Source: Kosakonia sacchari SP1 (GTDB lineage Bacteria > Pseudomonadota > Gammaproteobacteria > Enterobacterales > Enterobacteriaceae). Taken from it: a stretch of DNA of 64,000 bases. The position numbers were made by a program, and so were the translations under genes. The notes below the pieces were generated by a model, which did no database searches, was not told the origin of the DNA, and saw only the letters and a program-made list of their open reading frames with translations. The stretch lies in contig NZ_CP007215.2 of the NCBI RefSeq assembly GCF_000300455.3, positions 2,852,001-2,916,000 on the forward strand, read 5' to 3'. Shown here one piece after another: positions 52,195-61,969 of this stretch (position 1 is its first letter; the number at the start of each line of letters is the position of its first letter).

Positions 52195-53148
52195 TTACTT
52201 CGCGTTGCGTAATACTTGCAGACAACGTTTGAGTGCCTCATCAAGCGGCGCTTCTATCCGTAAAGTCTCGCCCGTATGTGGATGCGTGAACTTAAGTGCC
52301 GCTGCATGCAGGAACAGTCGTGACAATCCGGTCGACGCCAGCTGTTTATCAAATTCGCGGTCGCCATAGCGATCATCAAAAGCAATCGGGTGGCCGGCAT
52401 GCTGAGTATGTACGCGGATCTGATGCGTACGTCCGGTCACCGGGCTACAACGCACCAGGGTCGCGAATTCATAGCGCTCTTCAACTTTAAAACGCGTTTC
52501 TGAAGGCTTGCCTTCGCTGTTCACCCGCACTATCCGCTCGCCGCTCTGCAGAATATTTTTCAGCAAGGGTGCCTGCACCACTTTGACATGCGACTGCCAC
52601 TGGCCGCGAACCAGCGCCAGATAATCCTTCTGCATATCTTTACCGCGCAACTGCTCATGCAGCGAACGCAGCGCGGAACGTTTTTTTGCCACCAGCAAAA
52701 CGCCGGAGGTGTCACGATCTAAACGGTGAACCAGCTCAAGGAAACGGGCTTCCGGGCGCAACGCGCGCAGGCCTTCAATCACGCCAAAGCTCAGCCCGCT
52801 ACCGCCGTGAACCGCCGTGCCAGACGGCTTATTCAGCACCAGGATATGATCGTCTTCATAGAGGATGACGTCGGTTAGCTGGGCAACTTTTTGCAAATGC
52901 GGAGAAACCGCCTCTTCTTCTTTTTCAGCCACGCGTACCGGCGGAATACGGATTTCATCCCCCGCTTCCAGTTTATATTCTGGTTTTACGCGTTTTTTAT
53001 TCACCCGCACTTCACCCTTGCGCAGGATGCGGTAAATCATGCTTTTAGGTACCCCTTTGAGCTGGGTACGCAAAAAATTATCGATACGTTGCCCCGCTTC
53101 ATCGGCGGTAATAGCAACAAATTTTACGGATGGTGTCTCAGTTTTCAT
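52195..53148 (-). CDS. rluC: 23S rRNA pseudouridine(955/2504/2580) synthase RluC
   Basis: 317-residue pseudouridine synthase. The N-terminal S4 RNA-binding domain (QRIDNFLRTQLKGVPKSMIYRILRKGEVRVNKKR) leads to the catalytic domain with Asp in LVHRLDRDTSGVLLVAKKR and GRTHQIRVH. ATG 53148 gives MKTETPSVKFVAIT, matching E. coli; the frame is open further upstream in the rne-rluC spacer but unconserved. No Shine-Dalgarno precedes this ATG (minus strand reads CGCCTCCC), which is unusual. Divergent from rne. Confidence 0.96.
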   Translation of the reverse strand: MKTETPSVKFVAITADEAGQRIDNFLRTQLKGVPKSMIYRILRKGEVRVNKKRVKPEYKLEAGDEIRIPPVRVAEKEEEAVSPHLQKVAQLTDVILYEDDHILVLNKPSGTAVHGGSGLSFGVIEGLRALRPEARFLELVHRLDRDTSGVLLVAKKRSALRSLHEQLRGKDMQKDYLALVRGQWQSHVKVVQAPLLKNILQSGERIVRVNSEGKPSETRFKVEERYEFATLVRCSPVTGRTHQIRVHTQHAGHPIAFDDRYGDREFDKQLASTGLSRLFLHAAALKFTHPHTGETLRIEAPLDEALKRCLQVLRNAK

Positions 53149-53321
53149 GGGAGGCGATTCTAAATAGCCACGCTGAATAGCGCCACTCATTTTTCTATGC
53201 TTATATTTACAATTAACTCGGTAACTTCGTTTTACACAGTTGATTCGGCGGTTATTAAACCAATCTCCGGGCAAAGGTGAAAAAACTGTGAGTAACCGGG
53301 TGATAAATGGTAAAAGTCAGC

Positions 53322-53350
53322 TTGCTATAACAGGGTTCGCAAGGAATAAT
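53322..53350 (+). promoter_or_regulatory. Main rne promoter
   Basis: TTGCTA and AATAAT with a 17-bp spacer. A start about seven bases after the -10 gives a leader of about 361 nt, the length reported for the E. coli rne P1 transcript. Confidence 0.75.
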
Positions 53351-53356
53351 GTTGCG

Positions 53357-53718
53357 GTTTTCCGTGTTGAATCTTGTTAAAACAAGTAAATGAGCGGAAT
53401 GACCAGTTTTGCCTGTCCGATCATACACGCAGCAATGGCGTAAGACGTATTGAACTTTCAGGCAGTTAGCGGGCTGCGGGTTGCAGTCCTTACCGGTAGA
53501 TGGAATCTTCTCTGGAGAGTTTTTCCCAGGCTGTTCCCCTGATAATTGCGCTGTGTTTTCCACAGGAAACACAGGCAACCGACACACTGCGCCTCTTTAG
53601 CGAGCGACAACCGTGAGGTTGGCGACGTGAATAGTCTCGAGGCCATCGGTTCTCCCCCGGAAAGGCGTTATCTTGCCCGCAGCTTAGTCGTCAATGTAAG
53701 AATAATGAGTAAGTTACG
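53357..53718 (+). promoter_or_regulatory. rne 5' leader, autoregulatory region
   Basis: About 360 nt of untranslated leader. In E. coli this leader lets RNase E cleave its own mRNA when in excess. Visible stems include GTGTTTTCC-ACA-GGAAACAC (about 53554-53573), CAACC-GTGA-GGTTG (about 53610-53623), and a longer-range GGTTGC/GCAACC pair. The rest of the rluC-rne spacer (53149-53321) shows no gene. Confidence 0.7.
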
Positions 53719-56700
53719 ATGAAAAGAATGTTAATCAACGCAACTCAGCAAGAAGAGTTGCGTGTCGCACTTGTTGATGGACAACGCCTGTACGACCTGG
53801 ATATCGAAAGCCCGGGACACGAGCAGAAAAAAGCGAACATCTACAAAGGTAAAATCACCCGCATTGAACCCAGCCTTGAAGCCGCATTCGTTGATTACGG
53901 TGCCGAGCGTCACGGTTTCCTCCCCCTCAAAGAGATCGCCCGCGAATACTTCCCCGCTAATTACAACGCGCATGGACGTCCGAACATCAAAGACGTACTG
54001 CGTGAAGGTCAGGAAGTTATCGTCCAGATTGATAAAGAAGAGCGCGGCAACAAAGGCGCAGCACTCACCACTTTTATCAGCCTTGCGGGCAGCTACCTGG
54101 TGCTGATGCCGAACAACCCGCGTGCGGGCGGCATTTCTCGTCGTATTGAAGGCGACGATCGCACCGAACTGAAAGAAGCGCTCTCCAGCCTGGAATTACC
54201 GGATGGTATGGGTCTTATCGTACGCACTGCAGGCGTGGGCAAATCCGCCGAAGCACTGCAGTGGGATTTGAGCTTCCGTTTGAAACACTGGGAAGCTATC
54301 CAGAAAGCCGCTGAAAGCCGCCCTGCTCCGTTCCTGATCCATCAGGAAAGCAACGTAATTGTGCGCGCCTTCCGTGACTATCTGCGTCAGGATATCGGCG
54401 AAATCCTTATCGATAACCCGAAAGTGCTTGAGCTGGCTCGCCAGCATATCGCTGCGCTGGGTCGTCCGGATTTCAGCAGCAAAATTAAACTGTACACTGG
54501 GGAAATCCCGCTGTTCAGCCATTACCAGATTGAGTCGCAGATTGAATCCGCTTTCCAGCGTGAAGTCCGTCTGCCGTCCGGTGGTTCTATCGTTATTGAC
54601 TCCACCGAAGCGCTGACCGCGATCGATATCAACTCCGCTCGCGCAACGCGCGGTGGCGATATTGAAGAGACCGCCTTTAACACGAACCTGGAAGCGGCAG
54701 ATGAGATCGCTCGCCAGTTGCGTCTGCGTGACCTGGGTGGCCTGATTGTTATCGACTTTATTGATATGACCCCGGTGCGCCACCAGCGTGCGGTGGAAAA
54801 CCGCCTGCGTGAAGCGGTGCGTCAGGATCGTGCGCGTATTCAGATCAGCCATATTTCCCGCTTCGGCCTGCTGGAGATGTCCCGCCAGCGTCTGAGCCCG
54901 TCGCTGGGCGAATCCAGCCATCATGTCTGCCCGCGTTGTAGCGGCACCGGCACCATCCGTGATAACGAATCCCTGTCGCTGTCGATTCTGCGTCTGATTG
55001 AAGAAGAAGCGCTGAAAGAAAACACCCAGGAAGTGCATGCGATTGTGCCGGTTCCGGTCGCGTCATATCTGTTGAACGAAAAACGTGCCGCGGTAAGCGC
55101 TATCGAAGCCCGTCAGGGTGGCGTCCGCTGCGTGATCGTGCCAAACGACCAGATGGAAACGCCGCACTACTCCGTGCTGCGCGTGCGTAAAGGCGAAGAG
55201 ACGCCAACGCTGAGCTATCTGCTGCCGAAACTGCACGAAGAAGAGATGGCGCTGCCGTCTGAAGAAGAGTACGCCGAGCGTAAGTTACCTGAACAACCAG
55301 CACTGGCTACTTTCGTTATGCCAGACGTTCCGCCAGCACCACAAGCACCGGCCGCGAGCGCGAGCCAGGCGCAACCTGCCGCAACACCAGCAGCAGCGCC
55401 AGGCCTGCTTAGTCGTTTCGTCTCTGCACTGAAAGGCTTGTTCGCGAGTGAACCTGCTCCGGCGCCGGTTGAAGTAAAAGAAGAGAAAAAAGACGAGAAG
55501 CAAGAGCGTCAGCAGGATCGCCGTAAATCACGCCAGGGCAACCGCCGCGATCGTAATGACCGCCGTGACAACCGCAGTGAGGGCAACGAGGCGCGCGAAA
55601 GCCGTGATAACCGCGAAGGTCGCGAAGAGAATCGTCGTAACCGTCGTGAGAAATCACAGCAAAACGCTGAAGCCCGTGAATCTCGCCAGCCGGCCGCTGT
55701 TGATGAAACAGAAAAAGCGAAATCGCGTGACGAGCAGCAGCAACCACGCCGTGAGCGTAACCGTCGTCGTAACGATGATAAACGCCAGGCACAGCAGGAT
55801 GTCAAAGAGCTGAACCGCGATGAACAACCTGCTCAGGAAACTGAACAGGAAGAGCGCGTGCAGGTCATGCCGCGTCGTAAACAGCGTCAGCTCAGCCAGA
55901 AAGTACGTATTGGTGGTGATAACAACATAGAAACCCGCGTTGAAGAAACCACCGCACAGGACGTCGCAGTACAAAACACGCAACTGGCGAAAGTCGATCT
56001 GCCAGCAGTGGTTGAAACCGCACCGGTACAGGAACAGGATGAAAACGCTGAAGCACGCGAAAACGCGATGCCGCGCCGTTCACGCCGTTCTCCGCGCCAC
56101 CTGCGCGTGAGTGGTCAGCGTCGCCGTCGCTACCGTGATGAACGCTATCCGCTGCAATCTGCCATGCCGTTGACCGTCGCCTGTGCGTCACCGGAAATGG
56201 CGTCCGGTAAAGTGTGGATCCGCTACCCGGTTCCGCGCCAGCAGGAAGAGCAGCAGACTCAGGAACTGGCCGTTGAAAACACCGCCGCCCCTGAGCAGGA
56301 GATCGCTCCGGCTATGGCTGAAGCACAACTGGTTGCGCATCAGCAAGCGGACGTTGTTGAGCCGCAGGCGACGGTTGAAAATGCCGAGCCGGTAGTGGTT
56401 GAACCGCAAGCCGCGGTTGAAGCACCGCAGCCGGTTGCCGTTGAAACCACCCACCCGGAAGTCATCGACACGCCGGTGGATGAACAACCGCAGCTGATTG
56501 CTGAAGAAGATCGAACTGTTGCGCAGGAAGTAGCTGAAGAAGCCGAACCCGCACAGCAGGAAGTCGCGTCAGTAGCAGAAACACCAGCCACTGATGCGGT
56601 AGAGGAAACAGCCGAAGAAACGGCTGCGCCAGTTGTTGCCGATCCGGTGAAAGCGCCGGTAGTAGCGCACGTTGCTCCGGTAGCACGCAAAGTGGCTACC

Positions 56701-56865
56701 GCGCCAATGACCAAAGCGCCAGCGCCTGCCTATGTGCCGGACGCGCCGCGTCACAGTGACTGGGTACGCCCGCACTTCGTCTTCGAAGGTAAAGGTTCTG
56801 CGGGTGGCCACAGCGCCACGCACGCCGCGACCGCGCCCGCGACGAAACCGCCAGTTGCTGAGTAA
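53719..56865 (+). CDS. rne: Ribonuclease E
   Basis: 1048-residue endoribonuclease and degradosome scaffold. The N-terminal catalytic half has an S1 domain (about 37-125), 5'-sensor/RNase H-like parts, DNase I-like domain with the Mg2+ ligands D303 (AIDINSA) and D346 (IVIDFIDM), and the zinc-link CPRCSGTG. The disordered C-terminal half has a proline/alanine membrane-anchor region ([16 protein letters not shown]), arginine-rich RNA-binding tracts ([15 protein letters not shown]), acidic glutamine-valine repeats, and the end segment [14 protein letters not shown] that binds PNPase in E. coli. It is 13 residues shorter than E. coli, in the low-complexity tail. Confidence 0.98.
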   Translation: MKRMLINATQQEELRVALVDGQRLYDLDIESPGHEQKKANIYKGKITRIEPSLEAAFVDYGAERHGFLPLKEIAREYFPANYNAHGRPNIKDVLREGQEVIVQIDKEERGNKGAALTTFISLAGSYLVLMPNNPRAGGISRRIEGDDRTELKEALSSLELPDGMGLIVRTAGVGKSAEALQWDLSFRLKHWEAIQKAAESRPAPFLIHQESNVIVRAFRDYLRQDIGEILIDNPKVLELARQHIAALGRPDFSSKIKLYTGEIPLFSHYQIESQIESAFQREVRLPSGGSIVIDSTEALTAIDINSARATRGGDIEETAFNTNLEAADEIARQLRLRDLGGLIVIDFIDMTPVRHQRAVENRLREAVRQDRARIQISHISRFGLLEMSRQRLSPSLGESSHHVCPRCSGTGTIRDNESLSLSILRLIEEEALKENTQEVHAIVPVPVASYLLNEKRAAVSAIEARQGGVRCVIVPNDQMETPHYSVLRVRKGEETPTLSYLLPKLHEEEMALPSEEEYAERKLPEQPALATFVMPDVPPAPQAPAASASQAQPAATPAAAPGLLSRFVSALKGLFASEPAPAPVEVKEEKKDEKQERQQDRRKSRQGNRRDRNDRRDNRSEGNEARESRDNREGREENRRNRREKSQQNAEARESRQPAAVDETEKAKSRDEQQQPRRERNRRRNDDKRQAQQDVKELNRDEQPAQETEQEERVQVMPRRKQRQLSQKVRIGGDNNIETRVEETTAQDVAVQNTQLAKVDLPAVVETAPVQEQDENAEARENAMPRRSRRSPRHLRVSGQRRRRYRDERYPLQSAMPLTVACASPEMASGKVWIRYPVPRQQEEQQTQELAVENTAAPEQEIAPAMAEAQLVAHQQADVVEPQATVENAEPVVVEPQAAVEAPQPVAVETTHPEVIDTPVDEQPQLIAEEDRTVAQEVAEEAEPAQQEVASVAETPATDAVEETAEETAAPVVADPVKAPVVAHVAPVARKVATAPMTKAPAPAYVPDAPRHSDWVRPHFVFEGKGSAGGHSATHAATAPATKPPVAE

Positions 56866-56878
56866 TTCACAGGCAGTA

Positions 56879-56906
56879 AAAAGCCGACCCTCGGGTCGGC
56901 TTTTTT
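56879..56906 (+). terminator. Intrinsic terminator after rne
   Basis: GCCGACC-CTCG-GGTCGGC stem with A-rich 5' flank and TTTTTT after; it also faces the convergent LysR-type gene and can serve both. Confidence 0.9.
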
Positions 56907-57843
56907 ATGCCTGCCGCACAGGATGGCGCATACCGCCAAGCCCCGGCATCACTTCACGCATCAGTTGTAAAAATTTCCGCAACCGCGCGGGATAATAGCG
57001 CGCCCACGGATAAACCAGGTGAACCGGCAGCGGCGCGGCCTGCCACTGCGGCAACAGCGCTACCAGCTTGCCACTGCGCAGCTCCTCTTCCACCGCCCAG
57101 CTGGAAATCAATGTCACGCCCAGCCCGCCAATGGCGGTATTGCGGGCCGCATACAGGCTGTCGGTATAAAGCCGTGGTGCAATCGCCACCTGCTCCGTAT
57201 CACTGCTTTGCAGATGGCTAAGATGAATTTCATGCTGGTAGAACGTACTGAGCGCAATCCACGGCAGCGCGGAGAGCTGCTGCGGTGTGTCAACAGCGGG
57301 AAAGCGCGCCAGCAACGTCGGTGACGCCACGATAGATCTGGGAACTTCTGCCAGCAGTACCGATACCGTTGCCGGATCCACTTCAGCCCCAACGCGAATG
57401 GCGCAATCGATGTTGGCACTGAGAAAATCAACATTCTTGTCATTGAGCATCCATTCAACGGAGAGTTGCGGATGGCGTTCAAGAAACTGGGTCAACGGAC
57501 CGAGCAGTTGTTCCTGACCAAAAGCATGCGGCGCGCGCACGCGCAAAATCCCCACCGGCTCGTCGTCGGACTGGCTCAGTTCGTCTTCCAGCGCCACCCA
57601 GGCATCCGCAACGCGCTTTGCATGCTGGTAGCAGCGTTCGCCATCATCCGTCAGCTTCATCGCATGGGTGGTGCGCAAGAGCAACTTAACGCCAAGCAGC
57701 GACTCCAGCGACTGCAAACGACGGCTGACCGTCGCCTGAGTCGTATCGAGCTGGCGTGCCGCCGCCGACAGCGACCCGGCCTCCACGATACGGATGTAGG
57801 TCCGCATCAAATCCACCCTATCTATACGCTCTTGCCGTTTCAT
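56905..57843 (-). CDS. LysR-family transcriptional regulator
   Basis: 312-residue LysR-type regulator. Helix-turn-helix at the N-terminus (MRTYIRIVEAGSLSAAARQL then TTQATVSRRLQSLESLLGVKLL), followed by the effector-binding domain (GILRVRAPHAFGQEQLLGPL, IDCAIRVG). It is of the common DmlR-like branch; the effector is unknown. ATG 57843 is chosen: an in-frame GTG at 57885 would place a perfect palindrome inside the gene. It is divergent from an MFS transporter gene, which is its likely target. The pair lies between rne and flgL, which are neighbours in E. coli K-12. Confidence 0.85.
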   Translation of the reverse strand: MKRQERIDRVDLMRTYIRIVEAGSLSAAARQLDTTQATVSRRLQSLESLLGVKLLLRTTHAMKLTDDGERCYQHAKRVADAWVALEDELSQSDDEPVGILRVRAPHAFGQEQLLGPLTQFLERHPQLSVEWMLNDKNVDFLSANIDCAIRVGAEVDPATVSVLLAEVPRSIVASPTLLARFPAVDTPQQLSALPWIALSTFYQHEIHLSHLQSSDTEQVAIAPRLYTDSLYAARNTAIGGLGVTLISSWAVEEELRSGKLVALLPQWQAAPLPVHLVYPWARYYPARLRKFLQLMREVMPGLGGMRHPVRQA

Positions 57844-57855
57844 TATTATCTTACC

Positions 57856-57872
57856 TATACGTTTCACGTATA
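57856..57872. promoter_or_regulatory. Palindromic operator between LysR and MFS genes
   Basis: TATACGTTTCACGTATA is a perfect 7-base inverted repeat around TTC; its ATAC-N7-GTAT core fits the T-N11-A pattern of LysR binding boxes. It sits 13 bp before the LysR ATG and 97 bp before the MFS ATG, a position suited to autoregulation and control of the transporter. Confidence 0.6.
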
Positions 57873-57968
57873 ACCGTTTTACCACTCCGCTGGCTACCGC
57901 GCCATGCCCGGCTGCGTAAAAATGGCCTCACTTCGTTATTCACACCAAACGTTCCTGGGGAACCTGTT

Positions 57969-59180
57969 ATGAACCGTCATTCTCTTTCGTCAGATGTTGT
58001 TGGCTGGGTCATTTTTGCCCTCGCGCTCGGCGCCGGATTCAGCGTCGCGGCTATTTACTATTCGCAACCGCTGTTGCCATTAATGGGCAGCGACCTGCAC
58101 TTAACCGTCAACGGTATGGGCCTGGTTCCGACGCTCACCCAGGCCGGTTATGCGCTGGGTATTTTGTTTCTGCTGCCGCTGGGCGACCGCCATGACCGCC
58201 GCCGTCTGATCCTGTTTAAAAGCGCGGCACTGGCGCTGCTGTTACTGGCCTGTAGCCTGACCAGCCATCTGCCTTCATTGCTGATTGTCAGCCTGTTACT
58301 GGGCATGGCCGCAACGATGGCGCAGGATATTGTCCCGGCGGCGGCTATTCTCGCACCGGCGGGCAAACAGGGGAAAATGGTCGGCACGGTGATGACCGGT
58401 TTACTGCTCGGGATCCTGCTTTCCCGTACCGTCAGCGGCTTTGTCGGCGCGGCATTCGGCTGGCGTATCATGTACCAGCTTGCCGCAGTCAGCATTGCGC
58501 TGATTGGTGTGCTGATGTGGTCGGTGCTGCCGCGCTTTGCGACGCACTCCACGCTGAGCTACCCGGCACTGATGAAATCAATGGCGCACCTGTGGCAACG
58601 CTATCCGGCACTGCGCCGCGCCGCTTTCGCCCAGGGCTTTTTATCCATTGGGTTTAGCGCGTTCTGGTCAACCCTTGCGTTGATGCTGCTGGAAAAATAT
58701 CAGTTCGGCAGCGCAGTAGCGGGGACTTTCGGTATCGCCGGTGCGGCAGGTGCGTTAGCGGCACCGCTGGCAGGTGGCCTGGCAGATAAAGTGGGCGCCG
58801 AAAAAGTCACACAGTTAGGCGCGGGTCTGGTGACGATTTCTTTCGCCCTGATGTTCCTGCTGCCGGTACTGCCGCCGCATGGTCAACTGGCACTGATTGC
58901 CCTCTCGGCGGTAGGCTTCGACCTGGGTCTGCAATCCAGTCTGGTTGCTCACCAGAACCTGGTTTACGGTCTTGAACCGCAAGCGCGCGGTCGTCTGAAT
59001 GCGCTGCTGTTTACCGGTGTGTTCATTGGCATGGCGCTGGGATCTGTGCTGGGCAGTAAACTGTACTCCGTCGCGTCATGGCAGGGTGTGGTGGTGCTGG
59101 CAACGGTGTCGGGTCTGGTTGCCCTGCTGATTCGCCTGTTCGACGCCCGTCAACTCCAGCAAGCTGCGCAGAAAGCGTAG
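57969..59180 (+). CDS. MFS transporter
   Basis: 403-residue inner-membrane transporter of the major facilitator superfamily with about 12 hydrophobic helices. The loop 2-3 signature is seen as LPLGDRHDRRRLILF, and a repeat of it after the sixth helix as LAGGLADKVGAEKV. It is probably a drug/metabolite efflux pump of the DHA1 type; substrate unknown. GGGGAA lies eight bases before the ATG; the frame is open upstream through the LysR gene but unconserved. Divergent from the LysR-type regulator. Confidence 0.85.
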   Translation: MNRHSLSSDVVGWVIFALALGAGFSVAAIYYSQPLLPLMGSDLHLTVNGMGLVPTLTQAGYALGILFLLPLGDRHDRRRLILFKSAALALLLLACSLTSHLPSLLIVSLLLGMAATMAQDIVPAAAILAPAGKQGKMVGTVMTGLLLGILLSRTVSGFVGAAFGWRIMYQLAAVSIALIGVLMWSVLPRFATHSTLSYPALMKSMAHLWQRYPALRRAAFAQGFLSIGFSAFWSTLALMLLEKYQFGSAVAGTFGIAGAAGALAAPLAGGLADKVGAEKVTQLGAGLVTISFALMFLLPVLPPHGQLALIALSAVGFDLGLQSSLVAHQNLVYGLEPQARGRLNALLFTGVFIGMALGSVLGSKLYSVASWQGVVVLATVSGLVALLIRLFDARQLQQAAQKA

Positions 59181-59183
59181 GAT

Positions 59184-59217
59184 AAAAAAAAGCCCGCTCC
59201 GGGGTGATGGAGCGGGC
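59184..59217 (-). terminator. Terminator of the flgKL message
   Basis: GCCCGCTCC/GGAGCGGGC perfect 9-bp stem with an 8-nt loop; the minus strand continues into a run of eight T. Correctly placed downstream of flgL. Confidence 0.9.
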
Positions 59218-59261
59218 ATACCGAACATGCCCAGTTTCAAGACATGCTCAAAATGAAAACA

Positions 59262-60230
59262 TTACTTATTCATCTGGAACAGCGACAGACCCTGCATATC
59301 GGTGAACGCTTTATAGGATGCTTGCAGCGCGGCTTGTTGCATGGTGTAAGACGAAATCACCGAGTTCCAGTCCACGTCGATCAAATCACTCTTCTGCTGT
59401 TTCAGCGCAACCGTACGGTCATCGCCCAACGCATCGAGGGTGTCCAGTTCGTTCAACTGCGTACCCAGTTCAGCACGAACAGTCGACACGTTGTTCAGGG
59501 AGTTACCCAGACCACGGCTGGTTTTATCCACTACTGCCTGCGCTGCCGCTTTGGCTGTTTCATCACCCGCGACCGGGGTTTTCAGTGCGGTAATCGCCGT
59601 ATCGAGCATTTTGAACAGATCGGTTTCCGAGGTACCCGGCAGGCCGGTAGCCGGATCAATCGGTTCTGGCGTGGCGTTGCTGCTGATATGGTTGAAAACT
59701 TCAGTGCCCGTATGTGCAATAACCATGGTACGCGAGGCGTCAACCTGCTGGGAAATCGCCTGGTTACCACCGCTATATGTGCCCGTGGCATCATACGGCG
59801 CGCTTTCCGTTTTATAGCCGCCAAAGATATAGCGGCCGTTACCGTCGGTACTGTTCGCAAGGTTCAGCAGCTGATCGCGGTAGCCCTGCAACTCGGTTGC
59901 CAGAGAAGCGCGGTCATCATCACTCAGCGAACCGTTGCCCGCTTTAACAATGGTGCCTTGTGCGCCAGTGATAGCTAACGTCACCTGCTGCAATACGCTC
60001 TCTTCCAGCGACACTTTCTGCTTGGCGAAAGTACGCGCTGTCTCATACTGGGTGTTTTGCGCCTGCGCCTGCGAAATCACCACGGCCTGCGAAGCGGCAA
60101 TGGGATCGTCCGACGGGCGGTTAACTTTCTGCCCGGTCGCCATTTGCTCGCCGTAACCCAACCACGCGCTCTGCGAGTTGGTCACGCCGCGCATGCTTTG
60201 TTCGTACATCATTTGAGTACTGATACGCAT
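59262..60230 (-). CDS. flgL: Flagellar hook-filament junction protein FlgL (HAP3)
   Basis: 322-residue junction protein between hook and filament, exported by the flagellar type III apparatus. Flagellin-like N-terminal helices (MRISTQMMYEQSMRGVTNSQ, SDDPIAASQAVVISQAQAQN) and C-terminal helices (TVRAELGTQLNELD to ASYKAFTDMQGLSLFQMNK) are typical; the middle is variable. It is five residues longer than E. coli. It follows flgK by 14 bp and ends at a strong terminator. Confidence 0.96.
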   Translation of the reverse strand: MRISTQMMYEQSMRGVTNSQSAWLGYGEQMATGQKVNRPSDDPIAASQAVVISQAQAQNTQYETARTFAKQKVSLEESVLQQVTLAITGAQGTIVKAGNGSLSDDDRASLATELQGYRDQLLNLANSTDGNGRYIFGGYKTESAPYDATGTYSGGNQAISQQVDASRTMVIAHTGTEVFNHISSNATPEPIDPATGLPGTSETDLFKMLDTAITALKTPVAGDETAKAAAQAVVDKTSRGLGNSLNNVSTVRAELGTQLNELDTLDALGDDRTVALKQQKSDLIDVDWNSVISSYTMQQAALQASYKAFTDMQGLSLFQMNK

Positions 60231-60244
60231 TTTTCACCCCTTAC

Positions 60245-61894
60245 TTAGCGAATGCCGAGCAGCGCATCAAACAGCGTGCTTGCAGTTTGTAAAACCTGAG
60301 CGTTCGCCAGGTAATATTGTTGATAACGCTGCAGGTTACCGTACTCTTCATCGAGGTTAACCCCGGAGATGGACTGCTGCTGCTTGGTCAATTGCGTCAC
60401 CACGTTCGTCTGCGTGGTGGAACTGGTTTTCAGCGTCGAGGTTTTGTTACCCACATCGCTGACCAGCGTGGCATACGCATCGTTAAACGTTTTGTTGCCG
60501 CCGACGACTTTCGCGCTTTGCAGATTCAGCATCGCCTGGCCGTTGCGGTTATCACTCGCACCGGAACCGGCGACAGAAGCCATGGCGATTTTCGACTCAT
60601 CGGTAATCGCCACGCTCATATTCACAATCGCATTGCTCACCGGACGAACGGTAAAGCTGTCGTTGGCTTTCGGGCCAGTGGTGGCGTTAATGCTAACTTT
60701 CAGACCGTCGAAATTCAGCGTGCCATCGGAAGGATCTGGCGTCACGGTGGTAGTGGTATTGTTGGACAGTCGGGTGACTTTCCAGTTCGTCCCATCGTAT
60801 GCCACTTTATAATCCGTCGCCTGCACCGCTGTGCTATCGCTGACCGCTGCGGTCAGTACGGCATCACCGGTGTTCTTGGAGTTGCTGGTGGTTGATGGCG
60901 CGCCAATGGTAAAGAATTGGCCGCCTTGAGTACCATCCGCATCGAAACCCTGTTCATGTTGTTTGTTGAACGCATCAGCAAACGACAGCGCCAGTTGTCC
61001 AAGCGTATTACGCGCCTGGTCAAGATCCTGCGAACGGAACGACAGCAAACCGCCCAGCGAACCGGTGGTGATCAGTTTTTCCGGGATCTCAATATTGCCT
61101 GCGGTTTTGTCAACATACGCCACGGCCGTACGTGCCGGATCGGCGCTGGACTGGACGGCCGCCAACTGGCGCGCATCGCTGCCCTGCACCAGAGAGTAAC
61201 CATCACCCATGCTGATGTTGTAGGTGTTGCCATCCTGGACGCTGACTTCAACACCGACAATTTTATTCAGTTCGCTGACCAACTGGTCGCGCTGATCGAG
61301 CAGGTCGTTCGGGGAAGCCCCACCACCTACCGCGGTCAGACGGGAAATTTGATCGTTAAGTTTGGCAATTTGCGTGGAGTAGTTGTTGATCTGATCAACA
61401 CTTGAAGAGATCGACAGGTTTACCTGTTTATCCTGATCACGCAGGTACTGGTCGGCCACTTTGAACTGGTTAACCAGACCGTCCGCTTTACCCAGCATTG
61501 CCTGACGGGATGACGGATCAGAGGCGTTACTTACCAGCGTTTGCAGGCTGGAAAAGAAGCTCTGCAGGCTGGTTGACAGTGAGTTAGTGGTATCCGACAG
61601 CACATCGTCAATTTTTGACATCTGCTGGTAACGCGTGGTCAAACCGCTGTTCTGGTTTTCCGCTGCACGCAGCTGATTAGTAATAAAGGCGTCATACTCA
61701 CGCTGAACACCGGTAACGAGTACACCGTTACCCACCCAGCCGCCACCGGTCAGGGTACTGTTGCCTGAGGTGAGCACCGTCGTCTGACGGGTATAACCCG
61801 CTACGTTATAACTGGCAATGTTATTACTGGCGGTATTAAGCGCGGCCTGGGCTGCGTTGAGCCCACTCATGGCGCTGTTAATCAAACTGGACAT
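60245..61894 (-). CDS. flgK: Flagellar hook-filament junction protein FlgK (HAP1)
   Basis: 549-residue junction protein adjoining the hook. Conserved N-terminus SSLINSAMSGLNAAQAALNT with the rod/hook-type ASNNIASYNVAGYTRQT, and C-terminal helix GVNLDEEYGNLQRYQQYYLA. Slightly longer than the E. coli protein (547). Separated from flgJ by 75 bp, where flgKL has its own promoter in E. coli; no sigma-28 site was confirmed by eye. Confidence 0.96.
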   Translation of the reverse strand: MSSLINSAMSGLNAAQAALNTASNNIASYNVAGYTRQTTVLTSGNSTLTGGGWVGNGVLVTGVQREYDAFITNQLRAAENQNSGLTTRYQQMSKIDDVLSDTTNSLSTSLQSFFSSLQTLVSNASDPSSRQAMLGKADGLVNQFKVADQYLRDQDKQVNLSISSSVDQINNYSTQIAKLNDQISRLTAVGGGASPNDLLDQRDQLVSELNKIVGVEVSVQDGNTYNISMGDGYSLVQGSDARQLAAVQSSADPARTAVAYVDKTAGNIEIPEKLITTGSLGGLLSFRSQDLDQARNTLGQLALSFADAFNKQHEQGFDADGTQGGQFFTIGAPSTTSNSKNTGDAVLTAAVSDSTAVQATDYKVAYDGTNWKVTRLSNNTTTTVTPDPSDGTLNFDGLKVSINATTGPKANDSFTVRPVSNAIVNMSVAITDESKIAMASVAGSGASDNRNGQAMLNLQSAKVVGGNKTFNDAYATLVSDVGNKTSTLKTSSTTQTNVVTQLTKQQQSISGVNLDEEYGNLQRYQQYYLANAQVLQTASTLFDALLGIR

Positions 61895-61969
61895 GGAGGT
61901 TCCTTATACACTTTCAGACATGAGTCCTGTTGACGATTATCGGCAACCCAGGGCAAAACTTGAGATATT

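Noticed and set aside
53255-53587. 110-codon minus-strand frame in the rne leader, reminiscent of E. coli yceQ
   Set aside because: It overlaps the conserved rne leader RNA; no good start signals, and conservation is explained by RNA structure.
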